Below, in pieces: positions 16,799-26,116 of a DNA stretch of 64,000 nt. The DNA is from Flavobacteriales bacterium (lineage in GTDB: Bacteria > Bacteroidota > Bacteroidia > Flavobacteriales_F > PHOS-HE28). The position numbers and the translations under genes were made by a program. Each line of letters starts with the position of its first letter. The stretch's first letter is position 1. The notes under the pieces were generated by a model, which saw only the letters and a list, made by a program, of their open reading frames with translations, searched no databases and was not told the DNA's origin. The stretch is taken from positions 161,047 to 225,046 of the forward strand of contig JADJTW010000008.1 of the NCBI GenBank assembly GCA_016710965.1, in the 5' to 3' direction.

Positions 16799-18696
16799 TA
16801 GGCCCGCACGTTCTTGCCCTCCATGTAGTTGATGAAGGCCCGGTTCACCACGCGGTTGCCACCGGGCGTGGGGTAGTCACCGGTGAAGTACCAATCGCCG
16901 GTGTGATCGGGGCATGCGGCGTGCAGGCCTTCGATGCTCTGGTACACGAGCTTCACCTCCGCGTTGATGTCCTCGGGGGTCAACAACTCGGCGATCTTGT
17001 CGCTGATCTGCTCGGCGGTGAACGGCCGGTAGATGTCCTTTACCACGTTCTCCTGTTCAGTGAACGGCCGACCCACCATCGCGATTGCACGGTCGTACAC
17101 ATCGTCGATGATGTTCTCCTGCTTGGTCTCCTTCAGCAACGCGATCGCTGCGCGAAAGGCGGCGAGGTCGCCCATCTTCGCCATGTCGATGCCGTAGCAA
17201 TCGGGATAGCGGATCTGCGGCGCGCTGCTCACGATCACGATGCGCTTAGGCTCCAGCCGGTCCAGCATCTTCAGGATGCTCTGCTTGAGCGTGGTGCCCC
17301 GCACGATGCTGTCGTCGATCACCACCAGATTATCCAGTCCGGCGCGCACCGTGCCGTAGGTGATGTCGTAGACGTGCGCCACGAGGTCGTCGCGGGCATC
17401 ATCGCTGGTGATGAAGGTGCGCAACTTGGCATCCTTGATCGCCACCTTTTCCAGGCGAGGGCGCATGGAGAGGATCCTCCGCAGCTCGGCCGGATCGGGC
17501 TTGGGTCCCAGGTCAAGGATCCGTCGCTCCTTCACGGCGTTCAACGTGTCCTCCATCTCCTTCAGCATGCCATAGCACGCCACCTCGGCGGTATTGGGGA
17601 TGAAGCTGAAGACGGTGTTCTCCAGGTCATGATCGACAGCATCCAGGATGGCGGGGCACACGCTTCGGCCCAGTGCAATGCGCTCGCGGTACACGTCACG
17701 GTCGCTGCCACGACTGAAATAGATCCGCTCGAAGCTGCACGCACGCTTCTCCAGAGGTTCACGCACTTTCTGTTCGCCGTACGAACCATCCTTGCGGATG
17801 ATGAGCGCATGGCCCGGGGTGAGCTCATGTACTTGCTCAGCCTTCAGGTGGAAGGCGGTCTGGATAGCGGGGCGCTCGCTGGCCACCACCACGACTTCCT
17901 CATCGGCATACCAGAACGCGGGTCGAATGCCTGCGGGATCGCGCAGGACGAAAGCATCGCCATGGCCGATCATCCCTGCAAGTGCGTAGCCGCCATCGAA
18001 ATCCATGGCGCTGTTCACCAGGATCTGGCGCACATCCATCTTCTCGGCGATCACGTGCGTGATCTGTTTGTCGTTGTACCCAAGCTGACGGTGGATAGTG
18101 GCCAGCCGGTCGTTCTCCACATCGAGGAAGTGGCCGATCTTCTCCAGCACCGTCATGGTATCGGAGCGTTCCTTGGGGTGCTGGCCGATGGAGACGAGCA
18201 GGTCGAAGAGCTCGTCCACGTTGGTCATGTTGAAGTTGCCAGCGACTACCAGGTTGCGCGTCATCCAATTGTTCAAACGACGACGCGGGTGGCAGTTCTC
18301 TTCGCCGTTGCGGCCGAAGGTGGCGTAGCGAAGGTGGCCCATGAGCACTTCGCCCAGGAAAGGCATGATGCGCTTCAGAGCTCCGGCATCCGCCGCAGCG
18401 GCGGGGTCCAGGTCCAGCGCATCCGCATAGCCTTTGTCCACCTTCCCGAAGATCTTCTGGATGGCCTGCTTGTCGGTGCTGCGCTCGCGATCGATGTAGT
18501 TGAGGCCGGGTGCGGGATCAAGTTTGATGGAAGCGATGCCCGCACCGTCCTGGCCGCGATTATGCTGTTTCTCCATGAGGAGGTACAGCTTCTTCAGCCC
18601 GTAGAGGGGCGAACCGTATCGGTCCTGGTAATAGGAAAGCGGCTTGCGCAGGCGGATGAGCGCGATGCCGCACTCGTGCTTGATGGCCTCGCTCAT
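16795..18696 (-). CDS. purF: Amidophosphoribosyltransferase, long Bacteroidetes type
   Basis: 633 residues; first committed step of purine synthesis, moving ammonia from glutamine onto PRPP. The Ntn glutaminase nucleophile is Cys9 (HECGIALIRL), implying removal of a short propeptide. HNRGQDGAGIA follows. The PRPP-binding loop VVIDDSIVRGTT is near residue 460. At about 630 residues it is longer than E. coli PurF (about 505) and belongs to the longer PurF-like class common in Bacteroidetes. A TACCTTTG -7 box lies just upstream of the start. Confidence 0.9.
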   Translation of the reverse strand: MSEAIKHECGIALIRLRKPLSYYQDRYGSPLYGLKKLYLLMEKQHNRGQDGAGIASIKLDPAPGLNYIDRERSTDKQAIQKIFGKVDKGYADALDLDPAAAADAGALKRIMPFLGEVLMGHLRYATFGRNGEENCHPRRRLNNWMTRNLVVAGNFNMTNVDELFDLLVSIGQHPKERSDTMTVLEKIGHFLDVENDRLATIHRQLGYNDKQITHVIAEKMDVRQILVNSAMDFDGGYALAGMIGHGDAFVLRDPAGIRPAFWYADEEVVVVASERPAIQTAFHLKAEQVHELTPGHALIIRKDGSYGEQKVREPLEKRACSFERIYFSRGSDRDVYRERIALGRSVCPAILDAVDHDLENTVFSFIPNTAEVACYGMLKEMEDTLNAVKERRILDLGPKPDPAELRRILSMRPRLEKVAIKDAKLRTFITSDDARDDLVAHVYDITYGTVRAGLDNLVVIDDSIVRGTTLKQSILKMLDRLEPKRIVIVSSAPQIRYPDCYGIDMAKMGDLAAFRAAIALLKETKQENIIDDVYDRAIAMVGRPFTEQENVVKDIYRPFTAEQISDKIAELLTPEDINAEVKLVYQSIEGLHAACPDHTGDWYFTGDYPTPGGNRVVNRAFINYMEGKNVRAY

Positions 18697-18703
18697 GGGC
18701 GGC

Positions 18704-18711
18704 CAAAGGTA
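18704..18711 (-). promoter_or_regulatory. -7 promoter box of purF
   Basis: The minus strand reads TACCTTTG, a full match to TAnnTTTG, seven bases before the ATG at 18696. The purF message should have almost no leader. Confidence 0.6.
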
Positions 18712-18807
18712 CGTGGCACCAGCCAGCCGGTCCGGTGCATTTCCCGACCCATCGGTTCCGCTGTCCGGTCAAGCAACTAAAGGCCCGGGCGGGCTGTCTT
18801 CCACGCG

Positions 18808-18815
18808 TAATTTGG
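18808..18815 (+). promoter_or_regulatory. -7 promoter box of the gliding-type secreted protein
   Basis: TAATTTGG closely matches TAnnTTTG. A transcript from here would begin near 18820, so the TTG at 18817 would lie at or before the start site and the in-frame TTG at 18832 becomes the better start. Confidence 0.5.
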
Positions 18816-18816
18816 C

Positions 18817-21800
18817 TTGCCCGCCAGCCCCTTGCGCACTCCCCTGTCCATATTGCTTTCCTGCCTGTTCCTCGGGGTATGGGCCAGCCCCCCCAAGGCG
18901 ACTTTCACTGAGAACAAAGGCCAATGGCCCGCCCAGGTGCTCTATCGGGCCCAGATACCCGGCGGCGTCATGTTCGTGGAGAAGTCGGCGTTCACGTACG
19001 TCCTATTCTCCGAAAGCCCGTTGGGCCATCATGGGCATGCACACCAACCCGAGCACCCTGGCGATGGAAAGGCGCATGCATACCGGGTGAATTTCGTAGG
19101 TGGAATTGCGGAGACCTCGAGTGGCTCGAATGAGCAAGCCCACTATGAGAATCATTTCATCGGCAACGACCCGGCGAAGTGGGGAAGCGGTTGCAGGATC
19201 TTCGGCGAAGTGCTGCTCAAAGGCGTCTGGCCGGGGATAGACGTGCGAGTGAGCGGCAAGGACGGTATCAAGTACGACTTCCTCGTTGCGCCAGGTGCCG
19301 ATCCTGGCATGATCCGCTTGTTGTACGATGGACAGCTGGGATTGGGAGTGGAGAGTGGCGCTATGCGCGTTTCGCTTGCGACCGGCGATGTGGTCGAGGA
19401 GGCACCGATCACTTACCAGGAGGCGCAATTCGGACTGGATGACCGTTTGCGGCATGCCGTCGATTCGCGGTACCGGTTGAACGGGAACATCGTCTCGTTC
19501 GACATTGATGGCACCATCGCTCCTGAACAACGTTTGGTGATTGACCCGATGCTCACCTTCGCCAGCTACACAGGGAGCACGGCGGACAACTTCGGCTGCA
19601 CAGCCACTTACGATGCCAGTGGTCACCTCTACGGCGGGGGTATCGTGTTCAACGCGGGCTACCCCACCACCCTGGGCGTTTACCAGAGCGTGTTCGCCGG
19701 CGGCACCATCGATGTGGGCATCAGCAAGTGGACGCCTGATGGTACTGCCCTGGTATGGAGCACATACCTCGGTGGCGCGTTCGGTGCCGATGCACCGCAC
19801 AGCCTCGTGGTGAACGAGCAGGACGAACTGTACGTGATGGGCACGACGGGCTCATCGGACTACCCCACGACAGCGGGTGCTTACGATGCCAGCTTCGCGG
19901 TCGGTGGCGGGCCTGTAAGCTGGACCAACATCTTCGGCGGTTACGGCTACTCCCACAACAGTGGCTGCGACATCTTCATCACGCACTTCAACGTGGGCGC
20001 AACAGCACTTGTGGGCAGCACACTCGTGGGCGGCACAGGCCAGGACGGTCTCAACAACAACACCTCGCTCACGCACAACTATGGCGACCACTTCCGCGGC
20101 GAGATCGCGTTGGACGCCAATGAGAATCCTGTGGTGGCCACCAGCACCTTCAGCCTGAACATGCCCACCACGCCCGGTGCGCCGCAGGCAGCGCTGGGCG
20201 GCTCGCAGGATGGCTATGTCTTCCGCATGAACCCGGCGCTCACCAATTTGCTTTGGGCCACCTACATCGGCGGGCCCGGCGAGGACAGCGCTTTCGGAGT
20301 CCAGTTCGACAGCAACGGCAATGTCTTCGTCACCGGCGGCACCACGTCGGCTGGGCTGCCCATGCCCGGCGCATCGGCGGACAACACGCAGAATGGCGGC
20401 GTGGACGGCTACATCATGAAGTACTCGGCGGCTGGCGCCTTGCTCAGCGGCACCTACCTGGGCACCAACGCCTACGACCAATCGTACCTGGTGCAGTTGG
20501 ATACGGATGACAATGTGTACGTAGCTGGGCAGTCGCACGGCGCATATCCCGTCACGCCCGGCAAGTACACCAACGCGAACAGCTCGCAGTTCATCCACAA
20601 GTTCAACAACACGCTCAGTGCATCGCTGTGGAGCACCGTCATCGGCAATGGCAACCTGGCGCAGGATGTATCGCCCACGGCCTTCCTGGTGAGCGATTGC
20701 GGGCAGGTGTACTTCACCGGATGGGCGGGCACCACCAACGGCAACGCCGGGAATAACTCCAGCACCGCCACGGGCAGCCCCACCACCTCCGATGCGTTCC
20801 AGCCCATCAGCACCGGCAGCGACTTCTGGCTGATCGTGCTCGAAGCCGAGGCCGTTGGCCTCAATTACGCCACTTTCTTCGGCGGCCCCAGCAGCGCCGA
20901 GCACGTCGATGGCGGAACCAGCCGCTTCGACAAGAACGGCACGGTGTACCACGCCGTGTGCGCAGGCTGCGGATCGCAGGATGATTTCCCCACAACGCCG
21001 GGCGCATGGAGCAACACCAACAACAGCTTCAACTGCAACCTGGGCGTATTCAAGTTCGACCTCTCGCAGGCGCAGGCCATCATCGGTATCAACGGTCCTA
21101 CCTCCATCTGCATCGGTGATGCCGCGCAGTTCACGAACAACAGTGTGGGAGGCACCGACTACGACTGGGACTTCGGCGATAACAGCCCCAACTCGAGCGC
21201 ACCAGCACCATCGCACGTGTTCGCCACCGATGGCCAGTTCACCGTGACCATGGTGCTTACCGACAGCAGCGGATGCGTGAGCTCCGATACAGCCAGCATC
21301 ATCATCACCGTTCTTCCACCGCCTGTAGCAGCGGTTGAGCCTGTGCCGCCTATATGCCCTGGAGCCAGCGCGCAATTGCAGGCCTCTGGTGGAACGAGCT
21401 ATGCATGGTCTCCGGCCACCGGGTTGACTGCAACGAACATCGCTGACCCCGTGGCCACACCTGCCCAGCCCACGACCTACACGGTAACGGTAACAGACCA
21501 ATGCGGCAGTGACGATGCCGACGTCCTCGTGGACTTCTTCCCACTAACGGCCGCAGCCGGCCCCGATACCAGCGTGTGCGAAGGCAATAGCGTCGTCATC
21601 AATGCCACCGGAGGGGTCAGTTACGCATGGACGCCCGCAGCCACTTTGGACGATGCAAGCCTTCAAGCGCCGACGGCCACACCCATCGCGAACACGACAT
21701 ATTCCGTTACGATCAACACCGTGGAAGGCTGTGTCATCATCGACGCGCTGGACGTAGTGGTGTATTCGGATGACCCGCAGGCGATCCTGCAGGACACGGT

Positions 21801-22716
21801 GATCTGCGCGGGCAGCAGCGTTCAGCTCATCGCGGATGATGCGGACACCTATAGCTGGCACCCGGCCAACGGCATCAGCACCCTCGACGTGCAGGATCCA
21901 GTCGTCACCCCAACCGTGCCCACGCTCTACATCGTGGACCTCATCAACTCCTGTGGGCCGCTCACCGACAGCGCCTTCGTGGACCTGGTCTTCGTCACGG
22001 CCGACGCATGGCCTGATACGCTCATCTGTCCGGGCTTCCCCGTGCCCTTGGGAGCCAGTGGCGGCGTGAGCTACCTCTGGTCCCCTGCTGCTGGCTTGAG
22101 CAATGACACCATTGCCGATCCCATTGCCACACCCGCAGCGAGCACCACCTACCAGTTGGTGGCTTTCGATGCCATCGGCTGCACCGATACCGCATGGGTG
22201 CAAGTGGACCTTCAGCCCTGGCCGACCATCATTGCCGGTGACGACATGGTCATAGACTACGGCGACGTGGTGCAGCTCACCGCTTCAGGAGAGGGTGTGT
22301 GGACCTGGACTCCCACCGAATGGCTCAACGACAGCACCATCTCTTCTCCATACGTGCAACCTGAAGAGACCACGACCTACACCGTCACCACCGTGAACGA
22401 GCTGGGCTGCAAGAACACCGATATGCTCACCGTCATCGTCACCGGTAGCTTGTACGTGCCCAACAGCTTCACGCCGAATGGCGATGGCTTCAATGACTTC
22501 TTCTTCGCCTTGGGCAAGGACCTGCGCACCATCGAGCTCCTGGTCTTCAACCGCTGGGGCGAACTGATCTGGAGCACCGACAAGCTCGACGGTCGATGGG
22601 ACGGCACCTATCAAGGGGTGGCTTCACCCATAGACACCTACGTGTGGAAGGTGCAGGCCACCGAGCTCAGCGGAAAGCACCGCGAAGACATCGGGCATGT
22701 GAATCTGTTGCGGTAA
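18817..22716 (+). CDS. Gliding motility-associated C-terminal domain protein (T9SS type B)
   Basis: About 1299 residues, surface or secreted. No ATG fits; the frame begins with TTG at 18817 or, better given the promoter, TTG 18832 (then MRTPLSILLSCLFLGVWA as signal peptide). The N-terminal 200 residues carry the DUF7948-type opening (FTENKGQWPAQVLYRAQIPG). Residues about 240-740 have SBBP-like repeats (WSTYLGG, DYPTTAGAY motifs). A PKD domain follows (YDWDFGDNSPNSSAP), then about five Ig-like units with YAWSPATGL / TTYTVTVTD pattern. The last 95 residues (VPNSFTPNGDGFNDFF ... NRWGELIWST) are the CHU_C domain that targets type B T9SS export. Adhesin-like role inferred. Confidence 0.88.
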   Translation: MPASPLRTPLSILLSCLFLGVWASPPKATFTENKGQWPAQVLYRAQIPGGVMFVEKSAFTYVLFSESPLGHHGHAHQPEHPGDGKAHAYRVNFVGGIAETSSGSNEQAHYENHFIGNDPAKWGSGCRIFGEVLLKGVWPGIDVRVSGKDGIKYDFLVAPGADPGMIRLLYDGQLGLGVESGAMRVSLATGDVVEEAPITYQEAQFGLDDRLRHAVDSRYRLNGNIVSFDIDGTIAPEQRLVIDPMLTFASYTGSTADNFGCTATYDASGHLYGGGIVFNAGYPTTLGVYQSVFAGGTIDVGISKWTPDGTALVWSTYLGGAFGADAPHSLVVNEQDELYVMGTTGSSDYPTTAGAYDASFAVGGGPVSWTNIFGGYGYSHNSGCDIFITHFNVGATALVGSTLVGGTGQDGLNNNTSLTHNYGDHFRGEIALDANENPVVATSTFSLNMPTTPGAPQAALGGSQDGYVFRMNPALTNLLWATYIGGPGEDSAFGVQFDSNGNVFVTGGTTSAGLPMPGASADNTQNGGVDGYIMKYSAAGALLSGTYLGTNAYDQSYLVQLDTDDNVYVAGQSHGAYPVTPGKYTNANSSQFIHKFNNTLSASLWSTVIGNGNLAQDVSPTAFLVSDCGQVYFTGWAGTTNGNAGNNSSTATGSPTTSDAFQPISTGSDFWLIVLEAEAVGLNYATFFGGPSSAEHVDGGTSRFDKNGTVYHAVCAGCGSQDDFPTTPGAWSNTNNSFNCNLGVFKFDLSQAQAIIGINGPTSICIGDAAQFTNNSVGGTDYDWDFGDNSPNSSAPAPSHVFATDGQFTVTMVLTDSSGCVSSDTASIIITVLPPPVAAVEPVPPICPGASAQLQASGGTSYAWSPATGLTATNIADPVATPAQPTTYTVTVTDQCGSDDADVLVDFFPLTAAAGPDTSVCEGNSVVINATGGVSYAWTPAATLDDASLQAPTATPIANTTYSVTINTVEGCVIIDALDVVVYSDDPQAILQDTVICAGSSVQLIADDADTYSWHPANGISTLDVQDPVVTPTVPTLYIVDLINSCGPLTDSAFVDLVFVTADAWPDTLICPGFPVPLGASGGVSYLWSPAAGLSNDTIADPIATPAASTTYQLVAFDAIGCTDTAWVQVDLQPWPTIIAGDDMVIDYGDVVQLTASGEGVWTWTPTEWLNDSTISSPYVQPEETTTYTVTTVNELGCKNTDMLTVIVTGSLYVPNSFTPNGDGFNDFFFALGKDLRTIELLVFNRWGELIWSTDKLDGRWDGTYQGVASPIDTYVWKVQATELSGKHREDIGHVNLLR

Positions 22717-22721
22717 CAAGA

Positions 22722-23738
22722 TCACGCGAATCGCGCCCGCTCCACGCCCAGCCATTCCATCGCGGTCCCGCTTAGCAACTTCTCCTTCGTGGCAGCATCG
22801 TACGGCATGCTCTTGATCAGCTCGCCGGGCACGAGTTCGCCCAAGGGGAACGGATAGTCGGTGCCCATGGCCACGCGGTTGGCGCCGAAGAGGTCCACGG
22901 CATGGCGCAGAACGGTGGGGTCATGCACCAGTGCGTCGATCCAGAATCGGCCCATGTATGCGCGCGGGTTCACGTTGTTGTCCACCGCACACAGGTCGGG
23001 GCGCACGATGAAGCCATGCTCTATGCGGCCGAGCGTGGCGGGGAACGAACCGCCACCGTGCGCGAATGCAACACGCAGCTTCGGCAGCTTCTCGAAGAGC
23101 CCGCTGAAGATCATGCTCACGATGGCCGTGGTCGTCTCCACGGGCATGCCCACCAGCCAGGGCATCCAGTACTTGTCCATGCGATCGGCGCCCATCATGT
23201 CCCACGGGTGCACGAAGACCGCCATGCCCAGTTCCTCGCACGCTTGGAAGATCTGCAGCAGCTTCGGTTCGCCGAGGTTCATCCCATTGATGTGCGTACC
23301 GATCTGTATACCCACAAGGCCGATCGTCTTGCAGCGCTCCAGTTCCTTGATCGCCAGTTCGGGCTCTTGCATGGGAATGGTCCCAAGCCCTACGAAGCGT
23401 GTGGGCCACCTTTCCACGATGCCCGCGATGTGGTCGTTCAGGAACATCGAGAGGTCCAGCGTGTCCTGTGGTTTGGCCCAGTAGCTGAACATCACCGGCA
23501 CGGTACTGAGCACCTGCACATGCACACGATGTGCGTCGCACTCGTCGATCCGCACCTGAGGGTCCCAGCAATTGGCCTGCACCTCTCGGAAGAACTTGTC
23601 ATCCATCATCATCCGTGCGCAACCCGGCTTGTGATGGTCCAGGTGGATGAAGCCCCGGTAGCCGTACCTGGCCCCGAAATCCGGGATGTTCTCCGGCAGG
23701 ATGTGCGTATGGATGTCGATCGAGAAGAGCTCCGCCAT
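22722..23738 (-). CDS. 2-amino-3-carboxymuconate-6-semialdehyde decarboxylase (ACMSD)
   Basis: 338 residues from ATG 23738 (MAELFSIDIHTHILPENIP), two bases after the upstream dioxygenase stop. It is an amidohydrolase-fold decarboxylase that converts ACMS to 2-aminomuconate semialdehyde. The zinc-binding D-I-H-T-H motif (residues 8-12), the central His in AVFVHPWDMMGADR, the HGGGSFP loop and the C-terminal GTDYPFPLGE Asp are all visible and in ACMSD order. Length matches the family (about 330-340). Its place directly after 3-hydroxyanthranilate dioxygenase makes the specific assignment strong against other ACMSD-like amidohydrolases. Confidence 0.93.
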   Translation of the reverse strand: MAELFSIDIHTHILPENIPDFGARYGYRGFIHLDHHKPGCARMMMDDKFFREVQANCWDPQVRIDECDAHRVHVQVLSTVPVMFSYWAKPQDTLDLSMFLNDHIAGIVERWPTRFVGLGTIPMQEPELAIKELERCKTIGLVGIQIGTHINGMNLGEPKLLQIFQACEELGMAVFVHPWDMMGADRMDKYWMPWLVGMPVETTTAIVSMIFSGLFEKLPKLRVAFAHGGGSFPATLGRIEHGFIVRPDLCAVDNNVNPRAYMGRFWIDALVHDPTVLRHAVDLFGANRVAMGTDYPFPLGELVPGELIKSMPYDAATKEKLLSGTAMEWLGVERARFA

Positions 23739-23740
23739 GC

Positions 23741-24271
23741 TCACACGAAGCGTGGGTCGGTCTCCATCACGTGGCCGCACTTCTTGCAGGTGCGGTGCTC
23801 CAGGCTTCCATAGAACTCGCGGAAGCGCGGGATGAAATCCGTTTCGATGTTGTGGAGAACGAACCTGTACTCGTGCAGCAGGTTGTTGCACTTCTCGCAG
23901 TACCACTGCAGGCCATCGAGCATCTCCCGGTCATCGCGCTTCACCTCGATCACCAGCCCCACAGTGTTGGGGCCCCGCCGCGGCTGGTGCGGCACGTTGG
24001 CGGGGAGCAGGAACATCTCGCCCTGCTTGATCGGGATCGTCACCGCTTGGCCATCCTCCTGGATGCCCACTTCGATATCGCCTTCCAGCTGGTAGAAGAG
24101 CTCCTCGGTCTCGTTGTAGTGGTAGTCCTTGCGTGCATTGGGCCCGCCTACGATCATGACGATGTAGTCTCCCGCATCGGCGTAGAGGTTCTTGTTGCCC
24201 ACGGGCGGCTTCAGCAGGTCGCGGTTCTCGGCTATCCAGCCTTGCAGGTTGAAGGGACGGCGGATGGGCAT
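23741..24271 (-). CDS. nbaC: 3-hydroxyanthranilate 3,4-dioxygenase
   Basis: A 176-residue cupin dioxygenase that opens the ring of 3-hydroxyanthranilate to give ACMS, the substrate of the next gene product. The Fe ligands fit the family: His and Glu in YHYNETEELFYQLEG and His in LLPANVPHQPRR. The C-terminus carries a rubredoxin-like CEKC...CKKC metal site seen in bacterial enzymes. It is the first gene of a two-gene operon; a TACCTTTA box at 24294-24301 (minus) is a likely promoter. It acts in kynurenine/tryptophan breakdown. Confidence 0.95.
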   Translation of the reverse strand: MPIRRPFNLQGWIAENRDLLKPPVGNKNLYADAGDYIVMIVGGPNARKDYHYNETEELFYQLEGDIEVGIQEDGQAVTIPIKQGEMFLLPANVPHQPRRGPNTVGLVIEVKRDDREMLDGLQWYCEKCNNLLHEYRFVLHNIETDFIPRFREFYGSLEHRTCKKCGHVMETDPRFV

Positions 24272-24293
24272 GATGGTGATCGATGGGTGCCGC

Positions 24294-24301
24294 TAAAGGT
24301 A
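24294..24301 (-). promoter_or_regulatory. -7 promoter box of the 3-hydroxyanthranilate operon
   Basis: The minus strand reads TACCTTTA, one base from TAnnTTTG, 22 bases before the dioxygenase ATG at 24271. Confidence 0.4.
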
Positions 24302-24365
24302 GTCCGGTGCCATCAACGAAGAAGGGCGGCGCACCGCCACCCCTGGCACAATTCGTTGGGAAAGG

Positions 24366-24878
24366 TCAGCGCTTCACCGATCGCCCGGCCTGGAGCAGCG
24401 CGGCGCCATTGGCGCGCATCATGTCCACGGTGTATTGCTGGTCCTGGGTGAAAGCACCCACGGAGCGGTTCCAGCTGATGATGGCGAAGGGGAAATCGAG
24501 CACGTCGGTATCGGCGCCTTCGTACTTGTCGGCGCGCAGCATGCTCATCTCCATTTCCATGGGTGCAATGGCAATGACATCCACGGGGATCTTGGCGCGT
24601 GTGTCCACCAGCATGCGCTTGGGCAGGAAGCCTTCGTGCTGGAAGACGACCGCAAACTCCTTCTGGAGCCCAAGGCCCAGCCCGAAACGACCGCTTTTGT
24701 CCGTGGTCTGCTCGCCTACCACTTCATTGCCATCGTACACGGTCACCTGGCAGCCTTCGAGCTTCTTCTCCCCATCGGTGATGCGGCCCACGATCTCCAG
24801 CACCAAGGGCTCTCGCTCCTTTTGCGCGTGAGCCAGAGCAGAAAGGAGCAGGCAACCGAGGAGAACATGGGCTTTCAT
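24366..24878 (-). CDS. Secreted protein with carboxypeptidase-regulatory-like fold
   Basis: 170 residues with a clear signal peptide (MKAHVLLGCLLLSALAHAQ). The mature part opens with a beta-sandwich unit of the CarboxypepD_reg type (EIVGRITDGEKKLEGCQVTVYDG, DKSGRFGLGLG). These usually occur in TonB-dependent receptors or as stand-alone periplasmic proteins. The C-terminal 60 residues (MLRADKYEGADTDVLDFP) have no domain I recognise. There is no sorting domain. Function unknown. Confidence 0.72.
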   Translation of the reverse strand: MKAHVLLGCLLLSALAHAQKEREPLVLEIVGRITDGEKKLEGCQVTVYDGNEVVGEQTTDKSGRFGLGLGLQKEFAVVFQHEGFLPKRMLVDTRAKIPVDVIAIAPMEMEMSMLRADKYEGADTDVLDFPFAIISWNRSVGAFTQDQQYTVDMMRANGAALLQAGRSVKR

Positions 24879-24930
24879 GGCCCGCTTATACCCAGGGTCA
24901 CAAAGGCAGGTTACGCAAGGCCTGAAAAGC

Positions 24931-24962
24931 GAAGGGCGCCCTCTGTGCGGGGGCGCCCTTCG
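24931..24962 (-). terminator. Rho-independent terminator of the T9SS gene cluster
   Basis: The stem GAAGGGCGCCC (24931-24941) pairs with its complement at 24952-24962 around a short loop. On the minus strand it is followed by CGCTTTTCAGG. It sits 21 bases after the stop of the T9SS gene ending at 24983. Confidence 0.8.
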
Positions 24963-24982
24963 AAAGGGAGCTGGATGGTCGG

Positions 24983-26116
24983 TTAGCGCACCACCAGACG
25001 GAAAGCACCATTGCCTACCGCATTGCTCAAGCGCACGGTATAGACGCCCATGGCCAAGGAACCGCTGAGGCCCACGACCAGCTTCTGTCCGTTGGACATG
25101 GAACTGCTTTGCCGGTGTACCATACGGCCTTCCATGTCCAGCACTTCGAGCGTAGTGAAAGCATCGGGGCCCGAGTAGGTCAGCGTGAAGTCGCCGTTGG
25201 TCGGATTAGGGAAGATGCTCCATGCCACGTTGCTCACCTCTGTGAGACCGAAACAGATCTCTACGTTCACTTCCACGAAGTTGTCGCTGAAGTCGATGCA
25301 GGTGCCGCTGCTGGTCACCTCGGTGGCGAGAAGGCCCGGATCGGCGCCTACCAGGTCCCCATTATGGCTGATGCCCCACACATGATAGACGCCCAAGGCA
25401 GCGCTGTTGAAATCGAGCGAGCCACCGGCCAGTTGCGCAACGATGATGTTGCTGTCATCGGTGAGCAGGAAGGTGTAGTTCTCGGCTGCTGCACTGGTGG
25501 TTGCGAAGTCGATCACGTCGGCGAAGGCGTCCTGGCAAACATCAACCGAGAAGAAGCCATCGGATGTCTGCACCGAGCCGCCGTCGCAGATCACCGTGGG
25601 CACATCGCCGGTGATGCAGATGCTGAATTCGCCGCCGTTGCCGTAAGTGAGGTTGCTGTGTATGCGAACGATGTAGTCCGTTTCCGGGTCGGTGGCGAAG
25701 TCGATGGGGCCTGCGGGCTGGATGAGGCATAGCAGCTCGTTGCCAGCGCAGCCATCGAGGATGCTCAATGCCCAGTCCTCCATGGTGCCCGCATCGAAGT
25801 TGATGGCCACGGTCGTGTTCGCACCGGCGTTGAAGGTGTACCACACGTCCAGTAGATCGGCGCCGGGATCATCGCAACCGGCATCGGCGCCGTCCGTGGT
25901 CGCGTAGAAGTTGTTGCCAGCGGTAGCCAATGCGGGGCAGTTGCTGGCCAGGTTCACGGCCAGCGGGAAGGCGTTCACGCAATCGTCGTTTGCCGGTGCG
26001 CAATCGTTCACCGTGATAGCTGCACCAACGACATCGAGGCTGCCGCAGATGAGGCCGCCACCCTGCACAAGCAAGGCGTTGATATCGAAGCCGGTGGTAA
26101 CACCCAGCTCGATGAG
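24983..26116 (-). CDS. T9SS type A protein, C-terminal part (frameshifted from 26008-29127)
   Basis: The frame continues the protein encoded by 26008-29127 after a one-base loss at about 26117-26119. Rejoining the frames restores the sixth internal repeat exactly in step (DPG then LIELGVTTGFD). It then carries a second NDDC-type domain (PANDDCVNAFPLAVN), a CHRD-less beta region with conserved cysteines, and an 80-residue type A sorting domain (WSIFPNPTNGDFTLTYSG ... GVYTVRLSN). Without an N-terminus it would not be exported alone, so the break is either lethal to the gene or a sequencing error. Confidence 0.8.
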   Translation of the reverse strand, partial: LIELGVTTGFDINALLVQGGGLICGSLDVVGAAITVNDCAPANDDCVNAFPLAVNLASNCPALATAGNNFYATTDGADAGCDDPGADLLDVWYTFNAGANTTVAINFDAGTMEDWALSILDGCAGNELLCLIQPAGPIDFATDPETDYIVRIHSNLTYGNGGEFSICITGDVPTVICDGGSVQTSDGFFSVDVCQDAFADVIDFATTSAAAENYTFLLTDDSNIIVAQLAGGSLDFNSAALGVYHVWGISHNGDLVGADPGLLATEVTSSGTCIDFSDNFVEVNVEICFGLTEVSNVAWSIFPNPTNGDFTLTYSGPDAFTTLEVLDMEGRMVHRQSSSMSNGQKLVVGLSGSLAMGVYTVRLSNAVGNGAFRLVVR